DNA of 64,000 nucleotides from Icerya purchasi. Taxonomy: Eukaryota > Arthropoda > Insecta > Hemiptera > Monophlebidae. Under the pieces are notes generated by a model, which saw only the letters and a list, made by a program, of their open reading frames with translations, was not told the origin of the DNA and did no database searches. Positions 55,555 through 64,000 of the stretch are shown one piece after another; within the stretch, counting starts at the first letter, position 1; the number at the start of each line of letters is the position of its first letter. The stretch spans positions 21,851,443 to 21,915,442 of the forward strand of contig CM077116.1 in the NCBI GenBank assembly GCA_039619475.1, read 5' to 3'. The translations under genes were made by a program, and so were the position numbers.

Positions 55555-57195
55555 GTGAAGGCAATCTCCCGCTTTGTGTTGGGCACGAAGAAAAAACATG
55601 CCGAGTATTATCCTTTAATTAACAATGGGAGGAGAGTAGAAGTTTGCACTCTTGCACGTTTGTTGGAACATTGGGAAAGTAAGCCGCATTTGTTCCCGAA
55701 TAAAAGGCCGACGCTCTGCCTTTTCAAACGGACACGCCGTTGTAATTTTTAAAATACTCGACATAATTTACGGCTGTAATTTAAACATTTGGCCTTTAAT
55801 ACAAAACATCAAAAAAAAATTAAAATGTCGCCAGTACATTGTCACTTTGAATATCGGCGACGATAGCATTTAATGCATCATTTTTAAAAATCCAGACAGA
55901 CGATTTAATTTTGGTGGGTTTTTTTTCTTTTCTTTTTTTGAAACCAGAATCGCGCCGATTACTTTTCATTTTGTTTCGTGCGGTTAATTACATTTTTCGC
56001 CGTCAATCGTCTTCGTTTTCGTTATTTCTCCCATACGTCATACTTCTTACGGTCCGGGCACTGGTTTTTTTTTCGTTTCTCTTTTTCTTCCTTTTTTTTT
56101 CCGTTCATTAATTACTTTCATTTACGGTTTTTAGCTGCTCTTTCCGATGCTCAGGTTACTAATAACTTTCCCCGATTATTTTATTCGCTTTGCCATGAAT
56201 TCCGACAACTAAATCTCACTAATTAAGGTCTAATTCCAAAGACTCCGTGTCAATTTTTAATACAGAAAAATGAACAGAAAATTATTACAATATAGCCTTT
56301 TTTTTCTTTATCGAATTGCATTTATTAAGCAACATAGAAGAGAGTACAACAAAGCCAATTTGGTATAATAATTTTGCTTCGTAAAACTATGTACACCTTG
56401 CGTACGGTTTTAATTTCCTCTTTATCGAGAAACCGTTATTATTCTCTTACGTTGAATCACACGCGCAGGAAGAAAAGAAATTATTCGCAGTAAATTACAC
56501 AAGGAATACCGTGAAATGAAATAAAAAGCGGAAGGACGAATAGTGGCTGGATCATAACACAACGAAAAAAGAATAGAAAATATTTCATAGAAGAAATTTT
56601 TGTTAGCTTTCCGCAAACGAACGTTTTAATGTGAAAAATCTAAAATATTTACTATCTCGAATAAAATCGTCAAAAAAGATTATCTTTTAATAAAGTACGA
56701 TATTTTAAATTATACGAAATTAATTAAAAGCGTTTAATTTACTAAAATACACGGATTAAAATGCCCCCCCCCCGCCCCCCTAAAAAATATACTGACACTT
56801 CAAGATTTACCGTAAAAATTTAATAAACATGCTCTAAAAAGTAAAAGAAAAAAAAATTATTCAAATAAGACATTTCGAAGTGATATTATTAAGACGATAT
56901 TATGATAATTCTTATCCATTAACTTTCTGAAGTGGGCGTCAAATTAAAATTACAATATTCAGAAACAATATAATAACGCAGTCATTCGTTTTCCACAATG
57001 CCTGATTAGAAACGCAATGAATATTTAATGCGATTTTTAATTATCATTGCAAATTTCCATGACCTCCAAAAAGTTATAAGAATTCTCATACTATCACCAC
57101 TTAAAGTGAATTAATACATTACCGTCTAATTAAATAATTACTTTTTTACTTTTTATTAGTGCATTTTTAATAAATTTTTACAGTAAATCTTGAAA
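55555..57195. other. Non-coding AT-rich region
   Basis: T-rich runs around 55919-56102 and a C run at 56764-56780. No supported coding region. Confidence 0.4.
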
Positions 57196-57219
57196 TCGAC
57201 GTGTTTTTTTTTTTGTCTT

Positions 57220-58370
57220 TTTTAAATAAATTTATAATGCGGTACTTTCCCAAAATGTGGAAGAAGTCGATTGTAATCATGGCTCATAAAATGGGGAAAC
57301 CGCGGACAGAAGTTTCCACACATCGACCGATTAACTTGTTCTCCTCTTTATCGAAGGTGTTGGACGAAGCTAATTTTAAATCGTATTGATCCGGTTATAA
57401 GAAGCCGAGGTGTGCTACCGAATCATCAATTTGATTTTCGCAACTCTACGATTCGTTAATGTCATCGATTAGTTTTGATGCAATTTAGTTAACTTTAGAG
57501 AAACGCGACGAGGCATGTTCTGCGATATTTCTTGATAGGCATTCGATAAGGTCTGGCATCCTAGATTGCTGTATAAATTGCGACAACAAATTCTTAATGA
57601 GGATATTTATCCATTACCCAAATCGTACTTGTTCGAACACTCGTTTGTGATTAAAATAATGAATTCACTTTCGGAAATACATTCAATCAGATCGTCGGTA
57701 CCTCAAGGCAGTTTGCTAGGACCTTTATTGTATTCCATCTATACTAATTTCTAATCTAACGTTACTCTACGTTCGCTGCTGACAAAGCGATACTCGCGTC
57801 TAATACGAATGTTATGCAAACGCTGCTGTTCAAAATCGACTAGAGAAATGGGCATGCCTCTGGCGCACATCGTTCAACCCAACTAAATGTCGTCACATTT
57901 TATTCACAAACAATCGAGTAAGGTGTCCAAACTTGATATTTGGGAACACGCAATTTCTACAAATAGACTTGGTGCGCTACCTTGGAATGCATACGGATAG
58001 ATGATTAACGTGGCGTGATCATGTGGAAAATACAAGAAGATCTATAATAACTCGGCCTAGACTGCCGTGGCCGTTTCTAGGACGGAAATCAGTTCTAAAC
58101 CTGGCCGCAAAGCGGAATGTTTATTTATCGGTATCACTCCCCGGTACGGAGATATGAATTGGAGTTATATGGAACAACATGTCGTCAAAGCAACCTTCTC
58201 AGAATAGAGCAATCCAAGATTAGAGTACAATGCGGTGTCTGCGCCTTATTTTGTATCGAACGACACATTGCATGCGGACTGGAATGTTCCATAGGTGACG
58301 GATGTTTATGCGGAACAGTACAAAAATTTCTTTGAGAAAGCTCGAATGCCCATATTTATATGCCGAATGT
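57220..58370 (+). pseudogene. Jockey-type LINE reverse transcriptase relic
   Basis: Fragments in several plus frames follow jockey RT order: YFPKMWKKSIVIMAHKMGKP and STHRPINLFSSLSKVLDEAN (57240-57380), FLDRHSIR and MLYKLRQQILNED (57520-57600), SSVPQGSLLGPLLYSIYTNF (57690-57750, motif B), then KWACLWRTSFNPTKCRHILF, LVRYLGMHTDR and LTWRDHV (57845-58025). The catalytic (F/Y)ADD motif cannot be read cleanly (a FAADKA-like remnant near 57780). Many stops and frameshifts; an old insertion. Confidence 0.8.
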
Positions 58371-58374
58371 TCAC

Positions 58375-59250
58375 TATTGATCTCCCAGCCAGATCTAGCA
58401 GGCGACTGAAAAGGAAAAAAGTATTCCCGGCATTCTGCAGCCCTCTTTAAATCCGCGTAACTGCCGACTCCTGTATCTTTTAGTAACGTCGCAACAAACG
58501 AATTTCGTGGTCTTTCGCGTCCTCGTCTACCACGCATTTTGCCTTCCAGCACGACTCGGAGTAATCCGTCATTAAGACATGACCCATCCAATTTAGCCGT
58601 GCCTTGCATAGCCGGTCAAGTAATGTGACCTCTTTTCAGATATTCTATATTTAATATATCCCGATTTTTTACTTTGTCCGTACAACACTTATTTTTTCCA
58701 TCCTTCGTCAGCACCACATTTCGGAAGATTGCAATTTATCTGTAATTCGCTTGTTTATGATTCAAGTTTTTGCGCCATATCTATGAACCACCGTACACGT
58801 AGACCTTCATTAATCGTTTCCTTAAACTCAGTGCCGATGACTTTTGACGTAAAATATTTTGTTTCTTTCTGAAAGAAAACTTTGCAAATCCAGTACGAGC
58901 ACTAATTTCCTGGTCACAATACAAATCTTCTGTTATTATTTAAGTATTTGAATTGTTTCTTTCGTTTCACTGATTTCCCATCAAATTCTATGTAAAAAGG
59001 GCTATCTACCGATCGACATTATTTTCGTATTCCCATTCCGAACCCTTTACCTGTCTAATTTAGTTGTTGCGCCATTTTGTTAAAAGCCCTTGCAGATTCA
59101 GCCATTACAGCCAAATCGTCCGCGAACTTAATTACTTTTAGTCTCGAACCTACAATATTTATACCACAATTAGTAGTACTCAATGCTTTATTTACCGTTA
59201 GTTCTATGTATGTATATATTAAATATGTAAGGAGACGGTAGTTGATAGTT
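58375..59250 (-). pseudogene. LINE reverse transcriptase relic with FADD box
   Basis: On the minus strand 59180-59060 reads GSRLKVIKFADDLAVMAESA and RAFNKMAQQLN, which is RT motif C (FADD). Next comes SPFYIEFDGKSVKR and decayed thumb sequence, then LNWMGHVLM, LLRVVLEGKMRGRRGRERPR and TGVGSYADLKRAAE near the left end (58430-58600). The last block is the same kind as the fragment at 353-550 (SYSEMKR). It lies tail-to-tail with the jockey relic on the plus strand. Multiple stops. Confidence 0.78.
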
Positions 59251-59380
59251 GCTGGTTCTGTGATACACTGATATGCAACGAAAAAAACGATGTTTCTTTT
59301 TTTTTGAGGGGGTTCATTAACCCCGGGGGAATTTTACCTAGAAACAATCAGCAAAAAGAGGAATCAGTTCTATCTTTATA

Positions 59381-59670
59381 GTAAAGTAAAGTGGGTCCCG
59401 TAGGAAGTCGGAAATTGTGAAGTTAAGACTTTTTATAATTGTATTAAGCCTAATGGATCTGATGAGAATATTGAAGCCAATTCCTTTCTCTCGGCCACCT
59501 CTTTACTTTCCCCCAGATAATTCTCTGGTATAACCAATATTCAATTTCAGATTAGGTATAAACGTGGGAGCGATTCGCGATTCGCGATTCGAGTCTGGAA
59601 CAAGACGAGTCTCGAACCTGTGTGTGATTTAATAGCCAAGCGTCTGAACCACTAGGCTACCGCGCTATCA
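59381..59670 (-). repeat. SINE-1 copy (tRNA-derived, most complete)
   Basis: Read on the minus strand it starts tgatagcgcggtagcctagt (box A) and has aggttcgagactcgtcttgt (box B) about 45 bases on, as in a tRNA promoter. The body contains three tandem cgcgaatcg-like units, ccattaggcttaatacaatt and cttaacttcacaatttccga, and the tail is ccactttactttact. Compared with the copy at 26429 it has an internal expansion (gattcgc repeated three times). About 290 bp. Confidence 0.82.
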
Positions 59671-59719
59671 TATAGCATTATATTTTTTTGTACGTTGTTA
59701 AATGTTGTTAGTAGAAAGT

Positions 59720-60270
59720 AATTAATATACCGGGAATAATGGCAGAGGAGCAAAAGGCGGGCCATAAGAGTACGGAGGAAGAAAGTGCCAGCGAACTGGA
59801 ATACAAAGTAGAACGTTTAACGGAAAGCGGTGAACACTTAATAAACACATTATCAGCATCGCGAATACGCGTTTCGTTTGAGTGGCGAGGTCAGTACGAA
59901 GAGGAAACCAACGAAAGAACGAAAACGATCGGAAGATAATAAGGTAACTGAATAGAGTGGAGCCAACAATCGAGTGACGAACTGAAGTAAACAAAAAATT
60001 CATCAATGTCCGGAACATAAACAGGGGCAACAAAATCGATAAAGAATATTAGACTATCTTCAGAAATTTTGAAATTGGAAGGACGTTCAAGAATGATAAT
60101 TTAAAATCACTAACCATTTTCCAAATATATGAAAGATGGGGGGTATTCCTGAAGAAAAAGAACATAAATTTTCCAAAGAGAACCTCTCCGAAGCTTTAAC
60201 TAGATAGTTATTGCGTTCATTCGCTTATGAGCAAAAAAAATTTCGGTTGTAGGATTAGAACGGTGCGTTC
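59720..60270 (-). pseudogene. LINE-A copy A6 with internal deletion
   Basis: On the minus strand 60260-59990 matches the end of the RT thumb of copy A3 (shared bases around the tttatgagcaaa / gctttaa phrases, and ERPSNFKISED aligning with EQPHNFNISTD). Then 59940-59720 jumps to the zinc tail: DADNVFIKCSPLSVKRSTLY, matching CDANHVFFECSALFNEQ of copy A1. The RNase H region between is missing. The plus-strand 66-codon ORF at 59739 is the antisense of this tail. Confidence 0.72.
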
Positions 60271-60274
60271 TGAA

Positions 60275-63150
60275 ATCACACATCTCATATCGCCGGAGAG
60301 AGCGGCTACTCAACAACAACGACAATAAATAACAATTAACGGTTTTTCGCTACTAGCTGCGTTTCTCAAACTCTCATCCCGTAACAATCAGTCAGCAGGT
60401 AGATAATTCTCATATGAATCGCGGAGCCGATAATACCGTATCAGTATATATTTTATTATAATTCGTTCGAGTTGGTTACAAAAATGAAAAACCAACATTT
60501 TAATTAGCTCAACCGAATTCTCGAGAGCGCATTAAATGTAACAACATAAATAACAAGGCAAAGCAATGGAAAAAGTTATTACCGATAAGAGAATGAAAAA
60601 CGAAATCTGACGTATTAAAAAAGAAAAAGGTTTTTTTAAAACAAGGATTACCAAAATTGAGCCATTAGCCGAAAATGGAAATTAATTTCACGAGCTACAC
60701 CCCCATACGTAGAAGGAGAGAATATAAAGTTAGTAAGAAACCGGAACAAGACCGGGCGCGCAGTTGTCCGTATGAGTTGGCAAAGCAGTGCGTGATTTTT
60801 TTAAAAATTCAGCACCGACATGCCAAAACCCAATAAAACTTCACGGCAGAGAAAGCAAAAACACATCTACTAATGTAGGTAACGCAAAGAAATTGGAAGA
60901 TAAACAATAACGATAATCATCCGAAACAAATGTTTAGTCGATAAATGATTTAAAACGGCAGTTTTGCGCGAAATTACCAAACAACGAAGTAAGACTAGAT
61001 TGGAACAATCCATGGTGATGATGAGACATATCTATATATGCAATAGATAGCGAGAAGCATTCAATCAACAGCGAGTGCAAGACACGCACATAGGCAAACA
61101 CAAGCACCATGGACCGCAAAACACGAACGGAATATTCTAAATGAAACATTTTTCAGCCTATTACATAAGCGAGGGTACTTGTATAGATTTTTTGCGGTCA
61201 CTAAAAATATTTCGAATAATTTAATTAGAATCGAATGTAAAGTATCGAGGAAAAGTAAAATAAAACGTAAAGTTCGCTGAGCTACTCTAAACATCTGATC
61301 ACTGAAAAGTACAAAAAGCCCGGTAAAAGAAGCATCTCTAAAATATTAAAATTCTAGGCTTGTCGGAAGTTAGAAGATCCGCGGAAAAAAGTTAGAAAAT
61401 CTGTGTTGATACGGATTCGGTATTTTACCTGGCGCGATGATGTCGAGCTAGAAATTATTCTCTGATTAAAATCATTAATTTTCGATCTCCCGACATCATT
61501 CTATCGTTCGTGGTCAGCGGAGCATACGGTCCGGGACACACAGCCGAGAATGTGTTTCCCGATTTTCTGTCGAAATTTCGGCACCTCTAGAGAGTTGAGA
61601 CCGGTATAGGTGTTCTGCGCGTGTCCGACGACAACAGGGGGCATCGTCTATCGGCATCGTGAGCCGTTATATTATATTAGAATAGTGTATATGAGTTCGC
61701 GATAGACCGGCTGAAAGGCACATAGCCCGTTGTACTAATTGAATTTAGCGTAAGTTCTGTATAAGTTTATGTCAAGCCGATCTGGCTAGATAAATTAGTG
61801 GCCGATGATCGCTCGTTAGGTACCGTTTTATTAGCGAGTCAATGTAACGTTGTATGTCGCCTTTCGCTCATCTAGTCACTAGATGATCGTCGTGTAACAC
61901 GTAATTTTACCGTCACGCTGTTGTTGATGCGGTTTTTGTTGTTTTTTTCATAGTTTTTCCTGTTATCATGACTGGTCATGATTAAAACTTAACTGTGGAA
62001 CACGGTTTGTTGTTGTCTTTTCGTAATAAATGTAACTCTATTTCGTGTAAATTTAAGAATATACGTTGTTTTTTTGTTATTCGTGGCAAAGTCTTCGTAC
62101 CGTGCAACTGAATACATGGTCATGAACCGCACAGCGAGTTCCCGCATTGGGAAGAAGAGCTTTCGTGGTGCGAAAGACAATTCGCGTTTTATTTCGTAAA
62201 TTCGAAAAAAAAATAAATAAAAATTATTAAATATATCGCGGTAGCCACCGGGCAGTGACGCGATTGTGTTCTCGATTTTTTTTATTACTTTGTTGTTCGT
62301 ATCGAGAGGGAGAAGCCCAGTGTCCTATACCACGACGAGCTATCCGAGTTGTGACACCGGAATTACCACTGGCACACCCGTGTCGTCGAAAAATATACCT
62401 AGTCAATTCCGCTTCCAAATGACGTCCGTGGAAATATGTAAAGAGCAATTATTTTCAAATAGTTCATTTCGCCGTATAAATAATAACTCGGAACGGAAAT
62501 AAGTTGATTTTCCTATTAAAGAAAAATATATAAATAACTCGGTAGAAATTCGAGAACGGCGATCTTAAAAATGAAAATCAATAAAATTCTAGTAACGTGT
62601 ATTCTCAAGCCTGTGCCCTAATTACTGCTGCAGAGGAATCGTATGTAGAAAATAACATTTCAAATTCAATTTCTAATAATTACGGAAGATTCATATAGCT
62701 AGACGGAACAAAGGGCAAAATGGGAAAGCACAGAGATTTTCGGAAACGTCAGGTTACAAACGCATTTCTGTCAACAATTCAAGCTGGGAAATAGAAAAAT
62801 AGAGTCGGTTTAAAAAACAAAAGAACGCGAATTAGGTGGCTATGAATATATACATTTCCAAAATGACAGTTATTACACTTACACCTGTCAAAAATCTCGA
62901 GATAATAAGTATGAATAAGGCTTTTATCATACATACTATAGGATGGCTCTGATTATTAACAACTAATCAACAAAAATATTGCAACACAAAACATAAACAA
63001 TACACACACATAGGACACATTAGATTAGGAAAAGTATGGAATCGGAATTAACTAGAGCTTTCGTCAGGTATGTTGTCGTTTCAGTAAAAACGCTGCGCCC
63101 CGAAACTTAATCAAAATGTAAATAATCTAGAATGCTAAACTGTATTTCTG
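60275..63150. other. Long non-coding region, probably intron
   Basis: About 2.9 kb leading to the exon at 63155. The part 61430-62000 is GC-richer and free of TE motifs. A plus frame at 62266-62502 (SPVSYTTTSYPSCDTGITTG...) is protein-like but starts with GTG and has no convincing splice sites. No other feature. Confidence 0.4.
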
Positions 63151-63154
63151 TTAG

Positions 63155-63304
63155 CGAATCCAGTTACCAGCGAGACGGACGGACAGAGCGCTACTACAAC
63201 CACAGCCAGTCACAGTCACCGTTGTTACAGAATAGTTATTTACGCGACAACGAAGATGAAGAAGAAGATAAAAAACCGGCAGATGTCGCATATGCTAAAT
63301 CAAG
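63155..63304 (+). CDS. Candidate 150-bp coding exon
   Basis: Acceptor tgtatttctgttag (ends 63154) and donor aag|gtaatg (63305). With one leading base to complete a split codon it encodes ESSYQRDGRTERYYNHSQSQ, SPLLQNSYLRDNEDEEEDKK, PADVAYAKS and leaves two bases. The other frames are closed. It joins in phase to the exon at 50591. The peptide is hydrophilic with an acidic run (NEDEEED) and Tyr-containing stretches, as in a cytoplasmic tail. The gene continues outside or beyond what I can identify. Confidence 0.6.
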
Positions 63305-63600
63305 GTAATGTCTAGTTTACTTAATTTCGTAAAATAGTAAAAACCTGAACAAAAGCATCCCTTTTAATAAAAGACATCAGCTCCGTCGGAATTCGCTGCA
63401 CTTCTAGAATTAAGAGGCACTCGTTAGCGCAATCGCATTTCTCTTCTCCAAGTCCTGACCGTTCTCAATTATAGGTGATCATCCGGCGAAGCCATTTTTT
63501 TTTCTTTTTTTTTTTTTTTTTTTTTTGTTTCCATGATATTATGAATCTCTCTCTGTTGCAAGCTGAGTGAACTGGCTGCTTACAGTGTTCAATCCTGACC
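63305..63600. other. Intron start with long T run
   Basis: Contains a T run of more than 20 bases around 63503-63526. Otherwise nothing recognised. Confidence 0.45.
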
Positions 63601-63605
63601 AAGTG

Positions 63606-64000
63606 TTAATATTGCGCGAGCATCTCCTTCGTCCAACTATTCTCCTGTCCGTTATGTTTCCTGATAAGATATTCTGCAATAAATAGTACCTTATAACCAA
63701 GAGATACTTCATCTCCCTGTCTCTTATGTATGATGCTAATTAGTTTGCGTTCTTTACTGATCACCTGCAGAACTTCCTGGTTAGTTTTCTTCGCTATCCA
63801 TGGGATTTTCAGAATTGCCCGATAGCACCGTACTTCAAAAGCTATCAAGCGGTTCAGATTGCTCTTTACTAGGGTCCAGCATTCGCATCCATATAATATA
63901 GGTAGAGCACACGTAGAATTTGAGAATTTTAATTCTCAGTCCCAAAATTTAGAGTAGGTATTTTTGTCGCTTTATAAAAGACATTTCTTGCTCGTTTAAT
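63606..64000 (-). pseudogene. LINE C-terminal fragment, runs off the window
   Basis: The minus strand gives CWTLVKSNLNRLIAFEVRCY, RAILKIPWIAKKTNQEVLQV and ISKERKLISIIHKRQGD, closely matching AFELYSYRRMLKIPWILKVT and NKEVLKRINKC of the LINE at 20858-22724. The adjacent part to 64000 is the preceding thumb region in broken frames. It is a related LINE copy that continues past the window end. Confidence 0.75.

Noticed and set aside
59739..59939. 66-codon acidic plus-strand ORF with a good ATG (MAEEQKAGHKS...)
   Set aside because: It is the exact antisense of the LINE-A copy A6 zinc tail, whose minus-strand translation matches the family.
62266..62502. 78-codon plus ORF with a hydrophobic start and Ser/Thr-rich body
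   Set aside because: Begins with GTG rather than ATG and its possible splice sites do not keep phase with the exon at 63155.

Overview
This window looks like AT-rich, intron-rich, repeat-laden arthropod nuclear DNA. It is probably from an insect, and possibly from a hemipteran or another insect with a large genome, because of the style of its LINE relics; that placement is an inference. I see no operons, rRNA genes or functional tRNA genes. Most of the 64 kb is transposable elements in all stages of decay, embedded in what appear to be introns and intergenic DNA.

Host genes: the one clear complete coding region is a plus-strand transmembrane LRR-Ig protein (46947-48572, insect LRRC24/Kekkon-like). 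Three short plus-strand segments with good splice sites (6376-6441, 50591-50779, 63155-63304) look like coding exons. The last two are phase-compatible, so the LRR-Ig gene may lie near or within a very large intron of another gene. A TATA+Inr promoter at 16122-16157 precedes a small ORF at 16203 that is interrupted by one in-frame TGA.

Mobile DNA, left to right: LINE tail and SINE scrap (350-700); a mariner with TA duplications and one transposase frameshift (723-2015); a Helitron-like non-autonomous element (about 5.1-6.07 kb); LINE fragments including two recurrent families, LINE-A (six copies: 4.1, 8.3, 11.9, 14.6, 42.0, 59.7 kb) and LINE-B (two copies: 10.1 and 37.2 kb); a Polinton-type relic (17.7-19.0 kb); a long uninterrupted but 5'-truncated LINE reverse transcriptase (20.86-22.72 kb); a decayed DUF4371-type hAT (29.5-30.3 kb); a nest in which a 4625-bp hAT with an 8-bp target duplication (32495-37119) sits in the 3' end of a jockey LINE and itself carries a Helitron-like insertion; an OTU-like fragment (40.36 kb); a 600-bp foldback element (49.04-49.64 kb); more LINE relics (51-52 kb, 57-59 kb, 63.6 kb to the window end); and tRNA-derived SINEs at 0.6, 26.4, 31.4, 43.3, 53.7 and 59.4 kb.

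Tandem arrays: a 90-bp repeat (24.2-24.5 kb), a ~145-bp repeat (17.0-17.4 kb), a ~305-bp duplication (39.2-39.9 kb), and two degenerate GC-richer arrays (27.0-28.1 and 44.2-45.2 kb). The elements do not form a pathway. The main internal logic is nesting and family relationships, which give a relative age order for the insertions.
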